Below are positions 52,231 to 63,324 of a DNA stretch of 64,000 nt, piece after piece. The stretch lies in NCBI RefSeq assembly GCF_000219605.1, contig NC_015740.1, forward strand, positions 3,720,001-3,784,000. The letters run 5' to 3'. The notes under the pieces were generated by a model. The model was given only the letters and a program-made list of their open reading frames with translations, had not been told where the DNA came from and searched no databases. Origin of the DNA: Stutzerimonas stutzeri (lineage in GTDB: Bacteria; Pseudomonadota; Gammaproteobacteria; Pseudomonadales; Pseudomonadaceae). Position 1 is the first letter of the stretch, and the number at the start of each line of letters is the position of its first letter. A program made the translations under genes and the position numbers.

Positions 52231-52325
52231 GGTCAGCCCTACCTCGCTCGGTGATCCTGCCACTCAAGAGTTGGACGCGCGAGACGGCGCGCCCGGTGTC
52301 ACACGCTGCCGAAGCGGAGCCGACC

Positions 52326-53507
52326 ATGTTGAGAATCAGCCATTACCTGCGCGCCCTGGCCCGGCCGGCCACTCCGGTACTTGGTGCCCGCAGCGCCAGC
52401 GGCAAGCGCCCACCCGTGGTGATCTGGAACCTGCTGCGCCGCTGCAACCTGACCTGCAAGCACTGCTACGCCACCTCCGCCGACAGCGAGTTCCGCGACG
52501 AGCTGGATACCGTCGAGGCGCTGAAGGTGATCGATGACCTGCACGAAGCCGGTGTGCGCGTGCTGATCCTCTCCGGCGGCGAGCCGCTGCTGCGGGCCGA
52601 CATCTTCCAGCTCGCCGATTACGCTCGCGACAAGGGCTTCTTCGTTGCGCTGTCGACCAACGGCACGCTGATCGACGAGAGCAACATCGAACGTATCGCC
52701 GCCGCGCAGTTCGACTACGTCGGCATCAGCATCGACGGTCTCGAGGCGGTGCACGACGAGTGGCGCCAGCTCAAGGGCAGCTTCGCCGCGTCCATGCATG
52801 CCATCGACCTGTGCCGCCAGCGCGACATCCGCGTCGGCCTGCGCACCACCCTGACGCAGAACAACTACCCGCAGCTGCCGGCCCTGCTGGCACTGATGCG
52901 CGAACACGACGTGCAGAAGTTCTACCTCTCGCACCTCAACTACAGCGGCCGCGGCAAGCGCAGCCGCAAGGCCGACGCCCATCACCAGATGACCCGCGAC
53001 GCCATGCGCCAGCTCTTCGAGCAGGCCTGGGACGATGTCCAGCACGGCCGCGAGACCGATTTCGTCAGCGGCAACAACGACGCCGACGCGGTCCTGCTGC
53101 TGCAATGGGTCGAGCAGCACCTGCCGGAACATCGCGAGCGCCTGGAAGGCATGCTGCGCGCCTGGGGCGGCAACGCCTCGGGCAGCGGCATCGCCAACAT
53201 CGACAACATCGGCGACGTACACCCGGACACCTACTGGTGGCAGCACACCGTCGGCAACGTGCGCCGCCAACGCTTCAGCGACATCTGGCTGAACGAGCCG
53301 GCGCCGCTGCTGCAGGAGCTGCGCCAGCATCCGCGCGCGGTGGGCGGTCGCTGCGCCGACTGCCGCTGGCTGGCGATCTGCAACGGCAACACGCGTACCC
53401 GCGCCTGGGCGCAGGGCGATCTGTGGGCCGAAGACCCGGGCTGCTACCTCTCCGACGAGGAGATCGGCCTGCCCGCCGTCGAGCGCATTCCCAGCATCGC
53501 CATCTGA
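52326..53507 (+). CDS. nirJ: NirJ, radical SAM heme d1 biosynthesis enzyme
   Basis: 393 residues. Radical SAM motif CNLTCKHC (Cx3Cx2C) near residue 40, LSGGEPLL, and a SPASM-type C-terminal region with cysteines in [12 protein letters not shown] and GCYLSDEE. It replaces the two propionate side chains of didecarboxysiroheme by oxo groups. GGAG precedes ATG 52326. Confidence 0.95.
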   Translation: MLRISHYLRALARPATPVLGARSASGKRPPVVIWNLLRRCNLTCKHCYATSADSEFRDELDTVEALKVIDDLHEAGVRVLILSGGEPLLRADIFQLADYARDKGFFVALSTNGTLIDESNIERIAAAQFDYVGISIDGLEAVHDEWRQLKGSFAASMHAIDLCRQRDIRVGLRTTLTQNNYPQLPALLALMREHDVQKFYLSHLNYSGRGKRSRKADAHHQMTRDAMRQLFEQAWDDVQHGRETDFVSGNNDADAVLLLQWVEQHLPEHRERLEGMLRAWGGNASGSGIANIDNIGDVHPDTYWWQHTVGNVRRQRFSDIWLNEPAPLLQELRQHPRAVGGRCADCRWLAICNGNTRTRAWAQGDLWAEDPGCYLSDEEIGLPAVERIPSIAI

Positions 53508-53577
53508 CCGATCAAGCGGCCGACCAAGCGCCGCAGCAACGCACTCCGTAAGCCCGATGAGAATTCAGGAGCACCGC

Positions 53578-54414
53578 ATGGACCAGCCACTCACACTTCC
53601 CGCCTCGCTGAGCGCGGCGTTCGCCCCGGGCGAGGTCGCTCTGGTCGGTGCCGGTCCGGGCGATCCCGGGCTGCTCACCTTGCGCGCCTGGAGCCTGCTG
53701 CAACAGGCCGACGCGGTGGTCTACGACCGCCTGGTCAGCGACGGTCTGATGGCCCTGCTGCCCGCCGCCTGCAGCCGCCATTACGTCGGCAAGACGAGTG
53801 GCTACCACAGCCTGCCGCAGCCGGAGATCAACCAGCTGCTGGCCGACCTGGCCCTGCAGAACAAGCGCGTGGTGCGGCTCAAGGGCGGCGACCCGTTCAT
53901 CTTCGGCCGCGGTGCCGAGGAACTCGAATTCCTTCTGCAGCGCGGCATCGACTGCCAGGTGGTGCCGGGCATCACCGCCGCGGCCGGTTGCAGCGCCTAT
54001 GCCGGCATCCCGCTGACCCATCGCGACCTGGCGCATTCCTGCCAGTTCATCACCGGCCACCTGCAGACCAACGGCGAACTGCACCTGCCGTGGGACGCAC
54101 TGGCCCAGGGCGGCCAGACCCTGGTGTTCTACATGGGGCTGGCCAGCCTCGGCGAGATCTCGCGCAACCTGATCGCCGCCGGCCTGCCGGTGAATACCCC
54201 GGCCGCACTGATCGGCAACGGCACCCGGCCGGACCAGCAAGTGGTGCGCTGCACGCTACGGCAACTGCCGAACATGGCCGACGAGCAGCACCTCACCCCA
54301 CCGACCCTCACCGTAATCGGCAAGGTGGTGGGCCTGTTCGCCGAGCGCCAGGTCCGCCACCCGGCGCGCCTGCACGGTGACCCCACCCCGCAAGCGGAGG
54401 CCTTATGCAACTGA
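53578..54414 (+). CDS. nirE: NirE, uroporphyrinogen-III C-methyltransferase
   Basis: 278 residues. The SUMT fold is shown by [40 protein letters not shown] and [22 protein letters not shown]. It makes precorrin-2 from uroporphyrinogen III, the first committed step to heme d1. AGGAG precedes ATG 53578. Overlaps nirN by 10 nt. Confidence 0.95.
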   Translation: MDQPLTLPASLSAAFAPGEVALVGAGPGDPGLLTLRAWSLLQQADAVVYDRLVSDGLMALLPAACSRHYVGKTSGYHSLPQPEINQLLADLALQNKRVVRLKGGDPFIFGRGAEELEFLLQRGIDCQVVPGITAAAGCSAYAGIPLTHRDLAHSCQFITGHLQTNGELHLPWDALAQGGQTLVFYMGLASLGEISRNLIAAGLPVNTPAALIGNGTRPDQQVVRCTLRQLPNMADEQHLTPPTLTVIGKVVGLFAERQVRHPARLHGDPTPQAEALCN

Positions 54415-55913
54415 TGCCCGCCCTGCTGCTGGCCGCCGCGCTGCCGGCCGCCACCTTCGTCGCCCTCGACATGGCCAGTGCCGCCACGCCGGACGACAGC
54501 CAGGCCCTCTATGAACAGCACTGCCAGGCCTGCCACGGCGTCAACCGCCTCGGTGGCGCCGGGCCGGCGCTGCTGCCGGAAAGCCTCAGCCGCATCAAAC
54601 CGGCCGAGGCCCAGGCGGTGATCCGCGACGGCCGCCCGGCGAGCCAGATGGCCGCCTATTCACACGTGCTGAATGACGCGCAGATCACCGGCCTGGTCGA
54701 TTACCTGTATCAGCCCTCGGCCGTGCCGCCGACCTGGAGCGATGCCGATATCCGGGCCAGCCACCGCATCCTCACCGACGTCGCCACCCTGCCGACGACT
54801 CCGCAGCACGGCGCCGATCCGCGCAACCTGTTCGTCGTGGTCGAGGCTGGCAATCATCACGTGCGGGTGCTGGATGGCGATCGATTCGAGGAACTGGCCA
54901 ACTTCCAGTCGCACTTCGCCCTGCACGGCGGGCCGAAGTTCTCGCCCGATGGCCGCTTCGTCTATTTCGCCTCCCGCGATGGCTGGGTCAGCGTCTACGA
55001 CCTGCACAACCTGACTATGCTCGCCGAGGTCCGTGCCGGGCTGAACACCCGCAACCTGGCGGTCAGCAACGACGGCCGCTGGGTGCTGGTGGGCAACTAC
55101 CTGCCGGGCAACCTGGTGCTGCTCGATGCGCGCGACCTGTCGCTGGTCAAGCACATCCCCGCCGTCGGCCAGGACGGCACGCCGTCACGGGTCAGCGCCG
55201 TGTACACCGCGCCGCCGCGCGACAGCTTCGTGGTCGCGCTGAAGGACGTGAAAGAGGCCTGGGAGCTCTCCTATGCCGGCGAGCCGACCTTCGAACCGCG
55301 GCGCATCGAGGCCGCAGACTTCCTCGATGACTTCTCCTTCACGCCGGACTACCGCTACCTGCTGGCCACCTCGCGCAAGGCCCACGGTGGCCAGGTGATC
55401 GATCTCGACAACGGCCAGGCGGTCACCGACATTCCGCTTCCTGGCATGCCGCACCTGGGCTCGGGCATCTACTGGAAACGCAACGGCAAATGGGTGTTCG
55501 CCACCCCCAACGTCAGCAAGGGACTGATCTCGGTGCTGGATCTGGACACCTGGAAGCTGATCAAGGAGATCCCCACCGAAGGCCCGGGCTTCTTCATGCG
55601 CAGCCAGGCCAACTCGCCCTACGCCTGGACCGACGTGTTCTTCGGCCCGAACAACGACGCCGTGCACCTGATCGACAAACAGACCCTGGAAGTCGCCCAC
55701 ACCCTGCGCCCGATGCCGGGCAAGAACGCCGCCCACGTCGAATTCACCAACGACGGCCGCTACGCCCTGCTCAGCGTCTGGGACACCGACGGCGCCCTCC
55801 TCGTCTACGACGCCAACACGCTGGAGGAGGTCAAACGCATCCCGATGAACAAGCCCTCCGGCAAGTACAACGTCGGCAACAAGATCGAATTCGCCGAAGG
55901 CACTTCGCACTGA
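54405..55913 (+). CDS. nirN: NirN, cytochrome c/d1-type dihydro-heme d1 dehydrogenase
   Basis: 502 residues. Signal sequence, then CQACHG heme c domain and a beta-propeller related to NirS ([19 protein letters not shown] ... [17 protein letters not shown]). It introduces the last double bond of heme d1 in the periplasm and hands it to NirS. Last gene of nirJEN. Confidence 0.95.
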   Translation: MQLMPALLLAAALPAATFVALDMASAATPDDSQALYEQHCQACHGVNRLGGAGPALLPESLSRIKPAEAQAVIRDGRPASQMAAYSHVLNDAQITGLVDYLYQPSAVPPTWSDADIRASHRILTDVATLPTTPQHGADPRNLFVVVEAGNHHVRVLDGDRFEELANFQSHFALHGGPKFSPDGRFVYFASRDGWVSVYDLHNLTMLAEVRAGLNTRNLAVSNDGRWVLVGNYLPGNLVLLDARDLSLVKHIPAVGQDGTPSRVSAVYTAPPRDSFVVALKDVKEAWELSYAGEPTFEPRRIEAADFLDDFSFTPDYRYLLATSRKAHGGQVIDLDNGQAVTDIPLPGMPHLGSGIYWKRNGKWVFATPNVSKGLISVLDLDTWKLIKEIPTEGPGFFMRSQANSPYAWTDVFFGPNNDAVHLIDKQTLEVAHTLRPMPGKNAAHVEFTNDGRYALLSVWDTDGALLVYDANTLEEVKRIPMNKPSGKYNVGNKIEFAEGTSH

Positions 55914-56015
55914 TCGTGAGCGGATCGCCCACCGATTCAAGGTGGGCGCCCCCACGACGGTCACAACCCCCTACAATCATCGGTTCCGTCACGTTCACTG
56001 CATTTAAGGTCGACC

Positions 56016-56876
56016 ATGGATATTGATCTCGCCCGCACCTTTCTCGAGATCATTCGCAGCGGCAGCTTCATCGCCACGGCCGAGCGCCTGCACATCACCC
56101 AGACGGCCGTCACCGCGCGCATACAGAACCTGGAAAACCAGCTGAGCTGCCGGCTGTTCGTGCGCAATCGCGCCGGGGCGCGGCTGACGGCCGATGGCGA
56201 GCGCTTTGCCGCCTATGCCCGCCAGCTGGTGCAGACCTGGGAGGCCGCGCGGCGCGACCTGCCGCTGCCACGGGGTTATGGCGAACTGCTCACGCTCGGC
56301 GCCGAGGTGAGCCTGTGCAACCCGCTGATGCTGGCCTGGGTCCAGCGGCTGCGGCAAGCGCTGCCGGGCCACGCCGTGCGACTGGAAGTGGGCAGCGGCG
56401 AAGAGCTGCAGAAGAAGCTCGACCTCGGCGTGCTCGACGCCGCGCTGGTACACCAGCCGGAGTACCTGCCCGGTCTGCAGGTCGAACAGCTGCTGGAGGA
56501 AAAGCTGATCCAGGTGGTGCAGGCGCAGAATCCAACGCCGTATCTGTACGTGGATTGGGGGCCGGCATTTCGCAAGCAGCATAACCAGGCGCTGCCCGAA
56601 TACACCCGCGCCGCGCTTTCATTCAGCCTCGGGCCGCTGGCCTTGCAGTATCTGGTGCAATGCGGCGGCCGCGGCTACTTTCGCACCCGCGTGGTCCAGC
56701 GCTATCTGGAAGAAGGGCTTCTCAAGCGAGTGGAGCAGGCGCCGGAGTTCAGCTATCCGGTCTACCTGGTGCATGCACGCGCCAGCGAATCGCCCGCGTT
56801 GCTCAAGGCCATCGAACTGCTGCGCGAAGTAGCCCTCGACGATTACGACTGGTCCCGCTGGTACTACGATATCTGA
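56016..56876 (+). CDS. LysR-family transcriptional regulator
   Basis: 286 residues. N-terminal winged helix: LARTFLEIIRSGSFIATAERLHITQTAVTARIQNLENQL. The effector domain follows (TLGAEVSLCNPLMLAWVQRL). It resembles the LysR regulators that in pseudomonads flank quorum or redox loci, but no target can be named. It starts 103 bp after nirN on the same strand and converges on the HPP-CBS gene. Confidence 0.85.
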   Translation: MDIDLARTFLEIIRSGSFIATAERLHITQTAVTARIQNLENQLSCRLFVRNRAGARLTADGERFAAYARQLVQTWEAARRDLPLPRGYGELLTLGAEVSLCNPLMLAWVQRLRQALPGHAVRLEVGSGEELQKKLDLGVLDAALVHQPEYLPGLQVEQLLEEKLIQVVQAQNPTPYLYVDWGPAFRKQHNQALPEYTRAALSFSLGPLALQYLVQCGGRGYFRTRVVQRYLEEGLLKRVEQAPEFSYPVYLVHARASESPALLKAIELLREVALDDYDWSRWYYDI

Positions 56877-56900
56877 GCGTCGCGCCGGACTCGTGGCCGC

Positions 56901-58040
56901 TCAGTCCGGCAGCTGCTTGAGCCAGTTGCGGTACAGCGCGGCGATCAGATCCGTCTGGGTAATCATGCCGACCAGGCGCTGTTGCGCATCGACCACCGGC
57001 AGGCAGTGCAGGCCGCGATCCGAGAGTAGATAAACCAGTTCGACCATGTGCGTATCGGCCGTCACCGAAACCACCGGCGAACTCATGATCGCGCGCAGCT
57101 TGGTGCCGCGCAGGAAGTTCAGCTGGCCAAAGCTGAGCCGCCCCGGGCGTGGGTGGAAGTGCTTGAGCAGATCCACCTGGGTGACGATACCGACCAGCCG
57201 GTGATCATCGCCCTCGACCACCGGCAACGAGCGCAGGCGATGCTGCTGCAACGTCTGCCAGGCCTGTTCGATGAAGGTATCCGGGGTGTGCCAGTAGAGA
57301 TCGCGCGACATCACGTGCGCCGCGGTGATCTCGCCCATGCTGCGGCGCAGGGCGTGCTTCTCGGTCTGCTTGATCAGCCGCTCGAGGTCGTCGCGGGTGA
57401 CGTCGACGTACTCGCCGAACTCTTGCAGCGCACGATCCACATCGTCATGGGTGAAGCTCATGCGCTCGCCCGGCGGCAGGTCGCGGGTGTGATGGCTGTT
57501 CTCGCGGCTCAGCCGCGGCTTCGGATAGGGATGCCCGGTGAGGTTGTTGTAGACCAACGCGACGGCCACCAGCAGCAGCGAGTAGAACAGCACTGGCCCC
57601 ACCAGCGCGTAACCGAGCTGATGCAGCTCCGGACTGCCGACCGCCGCCACCAGCGCCAGCGCAATGCTCGGCGGATGCAGGCAGCGCAGGTAAAACAGGC
57701 AGAGCAGCGACAGGCACGCCGCCAGTGCCAGCGAGGCCACGCTCGGCAAGCCGCTCATGCCCAGACTGATGCCGATCAGCGCCGCCAGCAGATTGCCAAC
57801 CAGAACCGCCCATGGCTGGGCGAACGGGCTGGACGAGGCGACGAACACCAGCACCGCCGAGGCGCCGGCTGGCCCCATGATCTGCAGGGTCAACGAACTG
57901 CCGACCAGCATGTAGCCGCTGCAGAACACCAGCGGCATGACGATGGCGACGCCGAGGGCGGCGCGCAACCACTCCTTCGGCGAAGCATTCAGCGGGGCGG
58001 GAAGGAACGAGCGAATCCAGAGGGCGAAAGAGTCGTGCAT
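56901..58040 (-). CDS. HPP-family membrane protein with two CBS domains
   Basis: 379 residues. N-terminal HPP domain of about four to five transmembrane helices (QIMGPAGASAVLVFVASSSPFAQP; CLHPPSIALALVAAVGSPELHQLGY, with the HPP motif). A linker then leads to tandem CBS domains (AAHVMSRDLYWH...GIVTQVDLL; AIMSSPVVSVTADT...GMITQTDLIAAL) that likely bind adenine nucleotides. HPP members have been linked to nitrite transport in plant chloroplasts and cyanobacteria. AGGA precedes ATG 58040. It lies next to orphan ccoN on the same strand. Confidence 0.85.
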   Translation of the reverse strand: MHDSFALWIRSFLPAPLNASPKEWLRAALGVAIVMPLVFCSGYMLVGSSLTLQIMGPAGASAVLVFVASSSPFAQPWAVLVGNLLAALIGISLGMSGLPSVASLALAACLSLLCLFYLRCLHPPSIALALVAAVGSPELHQLGYALVGPVLFYSLLLVAVALVYNNLTGHPYPKPRLSRENSHHTRDLPPGERMSFTHDDVDRALQEFGEYVDVTRDDLERLIKQTEKHALRRSMGEITAAHVMSRDLYWHTPDTFIEQAWQTLQQHRLRSLPVVEGDDHRLVGIVTQVDLLKHFHPRPGRLSFGQLNFLRGTKLRAIMSSPVVSVTADTHMVELVYLLSDRGLHCLPVVDAQQRLVGMITQTDLIAALYRNWLKQLPD

Positions 58041-58135
58041 TGGTCCTGCTTGTGTCGAAATCGGAGAGACCGCCCGGCGGGCGGTGGAGCGGTCCGTCCC
58101 TGGACCGGTTTTGAGCGAGATAGCTGCCCGGGCGT

Positions 58136-59578
58136 TCAGCTGGCCAGCAGCGGCGCTGCCTGCGGCACGCGCTCGTCGCGGCGGGTGCGCACGGTCAGCC
58201 AGGTGTTCAGCGCCATCAGCAGCATGCCGCTGGCGAAGATGGCGCCGCCGGCCATGCGCACGATGTAGCCGGGATGGCTGGCTTCCAGCGCCTCGACGAA
58301 GGAATAGGTCAGCGTGCCGTCTTCGTTGATCGCCCGCCACATCAGGCCCTGAGTGATGCCGTTGACCCACATCGAGGCGATGTAGAGCACCGTGCCGATG
58401 GTCGCCAGCCAGAAGTGCGCGTTGATCAGGCCGATGCTGTGCATCTGCTCGCGCCCCCACAGCCGCGGAATCAGGTGGTACAGCGAGCCGATGGAGATCA
58501 TCGCCACCCAGCCCAGCGCCCCGGCGTGTACGTGGCCGATGGTCCAGTCCGTGTAGTGCGACAGCGCGTTGACCGTCTTGATCGCCATCATCGGGCCTTC
58601 GAAGGTCGACATGCCGTAGAACGCCAGCGAGACCACCAGGAAGCGCAGGATCGGGTCGGTGCGCAGCTTATGCCAAGCACCGGAGAGGGTCATCATGCCG
58701 TTGATCATGCCGCCCCAGCTCGGCGCCAGCAGGATGATCGACATCACCATGCCCAGACTCTGCGCCCAGTCCGGCAGTGCGGTGTAGTGCAGGTGGTGCG
58801 GACCGGCCCAGATATAGATCGAGATGATCGCCCAGAAATGCACGATGGAAAGGCGGTACGAGTAGATCGGCCGCCCGGCCTGCTTCGGCACGAAGTAGTA
58901 CATCATCCCGAGAAAGCCGACCGAGAGAATGAAGCCCACCACGCTGTGCCCGTACCACCATTGCACCATCGCATCGGTGGCCCCCGAGTACATCGAATAG
59001 GACTTGAGCAGGCTCACCGGGATCAGGGCATGGTTGATGATGTGCACCATGCCGGTAACGATGATGAAGGCGCCGAAGAACCAGTTGCCGACGTAGATGT
59101 GGCGGATGCGCCGGCGGGCGATGGTGCCGAAGAACAGATAGGCGTAGAGCACCCAGATCAGCGTCACCCAGAGCGCGATCGGCCACTCCATCTCGGCGTA
59201 TTCCTTGGACGTGGTGTAGCCCAGCGCGTAGCTGATCGGCATTGCCACGCAGGCTGCCTGCCAGCCCCAGAACACCACGGCGGCCAGCCGATCGGAAATC
59301 AGTCGGGCATGGCTGGTGCGCTGGACGATGTAGAAGGACGAGGCGAACAGCGCGCCGCCACCGAAGGCGAAGATCACCAGATTGGTGTGGATTGGCCGTA
59401 GGCGGCCGAAGCTGGTCCAGGGCAGATCGAAGTTCAGCTGCGGCCATACCAGCTGAGCGGCGATGAAGACGCCGAGGCCCATGCCGAGCACACCCCAGAC
59501 CAGCGTCATCAGGGTGAACTGGCGCACCACGTGGTAGTTGTAGGCAATTGGTTCGGGACTGTTGTGCAGTTCGCTCAT
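58136..59578 (-). CDS. ccoN: orphan cbb3-type cytochrome oxidase subunit CcoN
   Basis: 480 residues, about 12 helices. All CcoN landmarks: [15 protein letters not shown] (heme b His), [10 protein letters not shown] (CuB His), [11 protein letters not shown] (active-site Tyr), [19 protein letters not shown] and [14 protein letters not shown] (heme b3/b His). Thus it should be catalytic. No ccoO, ccoP or ccoGHIS genes adjoin it, so it must borrow CcoO/CcoP made elsewhere, as the orphan CcoN3/CcoN4 of P. aeruginosa do. The start is ATG 59578, with a weak ribosome-binding site. Confidence 0.9.
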   Translation of the reverse strand: MSELHNSPEPIAYNYHVVRQFTLMTLVWGVLGMGLGVFIAAQLVWPQLNFDLPWTSFGRLRPIHTNLVIFAFGGGALFASSFYIVQRTSHARLISDRLAAVVFWGWQAACVAMPISYALGYTTSKEYAEMEWPIALWVTLIWVLYAYLFFGTIARRRIRHIYVGNWFFGAFIIVTGMVHIINHALIPVSLLKSYSMYSGATDAMVQWWYGHSVVGFILSVGFLGMMYYFVPKQAGRPIYSYRLSIVHFWAIISIYIWAGPHHLHYTALPDWAQSLGMVMSIILLAPSWGGMINGMMTLSGAWHKLRTDPILRFLVVSLAFYGMSTFEGPMMAIKTVNALSHYTDWTIGHVHAGALGWVAMISIGSLYHLIPRLWGREQMHSIGLINAHFWLATIGTVLYIASMWVNGITQGLMWRAINEDGTLTYSFVEALEASHPGYIVRMAGGAIFASGMLLMALNTWLTVRTRRDERVPQAAPLLAS

Positions 59579-59848
59579 GCTTGCCAGGCGGCCGACGCGG
59601 GCGCCCAGGAAACGAACATCGAGATCTGCCAGCGCAGCGCTGGCAATGGTCGACGGACCGGCACGCCGCATCCGCTCGCCGCTCCTCCTGGGATCGGTTC
59701 ATATCGAGCGCGGCGGATTGCCGCGCAGACGGAATGCGTGCGCATTGTCTGCGGCGGGTTAAATGTTATCTAACGAATAGTATTGCTCGATAAGCGCAAT
59801 ATTTTTGCACCAACGACATCACAAGCGAAAATGCGGGCGTCTGTATCA
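59579..59848. promoter_or_regulatory. gap between the chemoreceptor gene and ccoN
   Basis: 270 bp, notably AT-rich at 59760-59835. It holds TATTGC-tcgataagc-GCAATA followed by TTTTTG at 59780-59806, a terminator shape on the plus strand although no plus-strand gene precedes it, and GTTAAATGTTATCTAAC. No ANR box is visible. The ccoN promoter should lie here. Confidence 0.35.
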
Positions 59849-60958
59849 TCAGGCCGCGCGACTCGCCCCTTTCTCGTACTGATCGACCACGGCGGTGACG
59901 ATACGCATCACCTCCAGGTTGGCGTCCTCCATCTGGCCGAGGTGGCGCAGCGCGGTTTCCAGGGCGTCCTGAGCAAATGCATCCAGCGCCGCCTGCCCTT
60001 GGGCATGCACCGCCGTGTGCGGCCGCTCGATCTGCCGGAAGCAGTCCAGCGCCTGGATATCGCGGTTGCCCTCGCCGTAATACCAGCGGCCGAAACGACA
60101 GTCGCGCTCGCTCGGCAGCTGTGGGATCGGTTGTGCCTGGTCGCTCAGCAGGTGGTTGTACACCACGAACTTCAGCGACAGCTCATCGAGATTGGCCAGC
60201 TCGATGCCGGCCCGGAAGGAAGACGCGGCGCTGCTGGCGCGCATCGCCCCGGCCAGCTGGTAGAGCGTACGCATCGCCTCGACCGCCACCTCGGTGGTTC
60301 GGCTGAAGCCCTTGGCGTGGCTGCCCTGCAGCTGGATGTAGTCATGCACATTGCGGATTTCGGCCTGCACTTCGCCAATCTTGCGCACGATGTCATCGGT
60401 CGCCAGCGCGGTCTTTTCCGCCAGGCTGCGAATCTCCCCGGCGACAACCGCGAAACCACGCCCGGCCTCGCCGGCACGCGCCGCCTCGATCGCGGCATTC
60501 AGCGCCAGCAGATTGGTCTGGCTGGCGATGCCGCTGATGAGATCGACGATACCGTTGATCTCCTGCGAGCGCTCGGCAAGGGTATCGACCTTGCGCGAGG
60601 CCAGGCCGAGGCCGTCCTCCATCTCGGCGGCCTTGCCCTGCAGCTCGCCGAAATGCTTCTGGTTGCTCAGCGCCGCGGCGGCGACCTCGCCGGCACGGGC
60701 CTTGTTGTCGCCCAGCTGCCCGGTGAGGAACTCGAACGACTCGCCGAGATGGGCCACCGAGGTGCTGAAGCGAATCAGCTTTTCCGACACGCCGCGGTAA
60801 TAGTCGAGCTGTCGCTGGCGTTGCTGGCTGGCGGCTTCTGCTACCTGCAGCTGCTGTTCCAGCTCTGCGACGCGCGCCGACTGCTCGGCGTGACTGGACT
60901 GCAACGCGCGCAATTCCTGCTCCAGGCGTACCGCGCTGCGCTTCCACTTGAACCACAT
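59849..60958 (-). CDS. soluble methyl-accepting chemotaxis protein with C-terminal CZB domain
   Basis: 369 residues, no transmembrane segment. An N-terminal coiled coil (about residues 8-50) is followed by a short MCP signalling domain with the conserved hairpin tip ([42 protein letters not shown]). The C-terminal chemoreceptor zinc-binding domain shows the Cys motif [10 protein letters not shown] in YNHLL and [11 protein letters not shown] proteins sense zinc or hypochlorous acid. It starts 12 bp after the SDR gene on the same strand. No ligand-binding input domain is present besides CZB. Confidence 0.88.
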   Translation of the reverse strand: MWFKWKRSAVRLEQELRALQSSHAEQSARVAELEQQLQVAEAASQQRQRQLDYYRGVSEKLIRFSTSVAHLGESFEFLTGQLGDNKARAGEVAAAALSNQKHFGELQGKAAEMEDGLGLASRKVDTLAERSQEINGIVDLISGIASQTNLLALNAAIEAARAGEAGRGFAVVAGEIRSLAEKTALATDDIVRKIGEVQAEIRNVHDYIQLQGSHAKGFSRTTEVAVEAMRTLYQLAGAMRASSAASSFRAGIELANLDELSLKFVVYNHLLSDQAQPIPQLPSERDCRFGRWYYGEGNRDIQALDCFRQIERPHTAVHAQGQAALDAFAQDALETALRHLGQMEDANLEVMRIVTAVVDQYEKGASRAA

Positions 60959-60969
60959 GCGGGTATCCC

Positions 60970-61713
60970 TCAGCTGATGGTGTAGCCGTTATCCACCACC
61001 CAGTCCTGACCGAACACGCCGCGCGCGCCTTGCGAGAGCTGGAACAGGATGACGTTGGCGACCGCCGCGGACTCGAGGAAATGCCCCGGCAGCAGGCGCT
61101 TGGTAACGCCATCGGCAACGCCTTCAAGCTGGTCGTCGGTCAGTCCCAGCGTGCCCCAGATCGCGGTAGCGGTCGGCCCCGGCGAGACCATGTTGATGCG
61201 TACATCCAGCGGCGCGAACTCCACCGCCAGCGTACGCGCCTGCGCCGCCAACGCCGCCTTGCTGGCGATGTAGGCGGCCAGTCCGGGGAAGGTCGAACGG
61301 ATCAGAAAGGTGCCGACGAACACCACCGAAGCCGGCTTGGCCAACTCGTTACGCATGACCGCGAGGGTGTTCAGCGCACCGGCGCCATTGACTGCCCACT
61401 GCCGGTCGAAGGCCGCCATGTCGAGGCCATCGGCCAGCTCGGCGATGCCCGCATTGGGCACCAGATAATGCACGGGGCCGAGCTGGGCCGCGCGCCGGCC
61501 CAGCTCGGCCAGGTCTTCTGCCGAAGTGACATCGCCACGCAGCCATTGCAGCTGCTCCGGATGCGTCGCCAGCAGCGCCTCGAGACCACCCAGGCTGCGC
61601 GACATCGCCAGCACTTGGGCCCCCCGCTGCAACAGGGCAGCACACAGTGCCAGGCCGATTCCGGAGCTGGCACCGGTCACGACCGCAAGACGATCCTGAA
61701 ACTCGCTTTTCAT
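60970..61713 (-). CDS. short-chain dehydrogenase/reductase
   Basis: 247 residues, classical [11 protein letters not shown] cofactor loop, PNAGIAE (NNAG variant), and YIASK (Tyr, Lys). The catalytic Ser position reads in [16 protein letters not shown] and may be displaced. C-terminal [13 protein letters not shown] is typical. Substrate unknown. Together with the chemoreceptor gene it forms a two-gene unit. Confidence 0.85.
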   Translation of the reverse strand: MKSEFQDRLAVVTGASSGIGLALCAALLQRGAQVLAMSRSLGGLEALLATHPEQLQWLRGDVTSAEDLAELGRRAAQLGPVHYLVPNAGIAELADGLDMAAFDRQWAVNGAGALNTLAVMRNELAKPASVVFVGTFLIRSTFPGLAAYIASKAALAAQARTLAVEFAPLDVRINMVSPGPTATAIWGTLGLTDDQLEGVADGVTKRLLPGHFLESAAVANVILFQLSQGARGVFGQDWVVDNGYTIS

Positions 61714-61791
61714 TCATCATCTCCGAGCTCGACACGCGTCGAGTCACAGGCCGCCTCGCCAGAGGCAGCGGTTTTCAAGCTGGTTAGGTGT

Positions 61792-61813
61792 GGCAGGTGC
61801 GACGGCACCTGCC
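61792..61813 (-). terminator. hairpin after nnrS
   Basis: A perfect 9-bp stem GGCAGGTGC/GCACCTGCC with a 4-nt loop, 18 bp after the nnrS stop on the minus strand. No T-run. Likely end of the nnrS transcript. Confidence 0.6.
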
Positions 61814-61830
61814 GATTGCGACTTCCGCTG

Positions 61831-63021
61831 TTAGCCCGGGTGTCCATCTACACGGGGCGCGACCAGCATCGGCGCGTAGCGCCAGACGTAGAGTGCGAAG
61901 GCCAGTGCCCAGCAGGCCGCCGCCAGCCACAGCCCGGCGACCGGCCAGATGACCGAGAGGAATACCCGCGCTGCCGTACCGAGGTTGAACAGCACGAAGG
62001 CCCCGACGATGCCCGCCGGTAACTGCAGCGGCCGACCGGTGTGGCCGAGGGTCACCCGGGCGATCATGGCCAGGATCAAGCCACTCATCGAGCCGACGCT
62101 CAGGGCATGCAGCGACGGGCTGGACTGCGCCAGCAGACCGAAATGCCAGAGCGCCAGGCCGAACGCCGCGACCACCAGCCAGAGCATCGCCAGGTGCAAC
62201 GACCAGAGCAGGCCGACCTTCCAGATGCCTTTGTCGTACCAGCGCGCCAGGCGCAGCAGGTGGCCGGCACCGATGGCGGCAAACAGCAGCCCCAGCAAGG
62301 GTTGCGGGCGCATGGCCAGGCCGAAGGCGTGCAGCAGGGCGATCACACCGGTGCCAACCAGCAGGGCGACGTCCAGCCAGACCCAGGGCTTGACCGCCTC
62401 GAGCTTGCCCAGCCCACGCTGGGTGAAGAACGGGATCACGCGGCCGCCGATCAGTGCCATCAGCGCCGCGACCAACCACAGACCGGCCAGCACACCCTGG
62501 CGCTGCAGGGCATCGCTGCCTTGCAGCAGGCCGGTCAGCACCAGCAGATCGGCACCGAACATCAGCGCCAGCACCACCACGATCGGGTAGTTGCGCTTCT
62601 GCCGCACGGCCCAGAGCATGCGCGCCATCATCCAGGCCAGGGCCAGCAGGAACAGCAGGTCCAGCGGGGCCAGCCACCCGGCCGGCAGGCCGAACAACCA
62701 GCCCAGGCGTGCCGCCAGCCAAAGCAGCGCCAACCCCATCAGGCGATTGCCGGACGGCGCGATCTGCCCGGTCCACGTCTGCACGGCGGTGAGCAGAAAA
62801 CCGGCGACGATGGCCATGGCGAAGCCGAACAGCATCTCGTGGCGGTGCCAGGCCAACCAGCCGCCGGTGGGCTGGAAGCCCGGCCAATGGCCGGTCCAGG
62901 TCGCCACCCAGAGCGGGATCGCCAGCAACGCGTAAACGCTGCCGGCGAGAAAGAACGGGCGAAATGCGAGCCGCCAGATGGGCGCGATACTCAGGGCTTT
63001 TCGCCGATCGATAACTTGCAC
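61831..63021 (-). CDS. nnrS: NnrS-family heme/copper membrane protein
   Basis: 396 residues, about 12 helices. NnrS signatures: FRPFFLAGSVYA, HRHEMLFGFAMAIVAGFLLTAVQTWTG, GGRVIPFFTQRGL, HAFGLAM, and MIARVTLGHTGRPLQ. The family protects against nitrosative stress during denitrification. It starts with GTG 63021 and GGAGG upstream. An ANR/DNR box lies 120 bp before it. Confidence 0.93.
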   Translation of the reverse strand: MQVIDRRKALSIAPIWRLAFRPFFLAGSVYALLAIPLWVATWTGHWPGFQPTGGWLAWHRHEMLFGFAMAIVAGFLLTAVQTWTGQIAPSGNRLMGLALLWLAARLGWLFGLPAGWLAPLDLLFLLALAWMMARMLWAVRQKRNYPIVVVLALMFGADLLVLTGLLQGSDALQRQGVLAGLWLVAALMALIGGRVIPFFTQRGLGKLEAVKPWVWLDVALLVGTGVIALLHAFGLAMRPQPLLGLLFAAIGAGHLLRLARWYDKGIWKVGLLWSLHLAMLWLVVAAFGLALWHFGLLAQSSPSLHALSVGSMSGLILAMIARVTLGHTGRPLQLPAGIVGAFVLFNLGTAARVFLSVIWPVAGLWLAAACWALAFALYVWRYAPMLVAPRVDGHPG

Positions 63022-63140
63022 GGAAGGGCCTCCAGACGTTCTGCGCCCGACTGCGACAACCGCGACGCGCCGGACTCGATGACCGCTCCCGAATCCGGGA
63101 GCCAGGATTACTTTCTACAGGGTAGGTACCCTCGGCAGAC

Positions 63141-63154
63141 TTGATTGCAATCAG
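63141..63154 (-). promoter_or_regulatory. ANR/DNR box of nnrS
   Basis: TTGATTGCAATCAG: near-perfect FNR-type dyad with one mismatch at the last base. It is 120 bp before the nnrS GTG start. Confidence 0.75.
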
Positions 63155-63278
63155 CTTTTTTCCGAGGGGGTGGGAAAGTGACGATCGGCGGGCAAGGGCC
63201 GCAGTCAGGCGCACCATGGCGGTGCGAAGCGACGCAGCTGATCGTGCAGAGGTAGGTCGCGGCGGGCACGAGGTGCCC

Positions 63279-63324
63279 GAGGCAGCCCGTCCAGATGCCG
63301 AGGCGCGGCCGGACGGGCTGCTTC
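63279..63324 (-). terminator. terminator-like hairpin after the nos-tatE operon
   Basis: 14-base arms GAGGCAGCCCGTCC/GGACGGGCTGCTTC pair with one G-U, 12 bp after the tatE stop. No following T-run. A second small hairpin abuts it. Confidence 0.65.

Noticed and set aside
58086..58112. plus-strand terminator CGGTCC/GGACCG with GTTTTG
   Set aside because: There is no plus-strand gene before it; it lies between ccoN and the HPP gene on the minus strand and is probably chance GC pairing.
57048..58268. 406-codon plus-strand open frame
   Set aside because: Antisense of the HPP-CBS gene, which shows clear membrane and CBS motifs on the minus strand.
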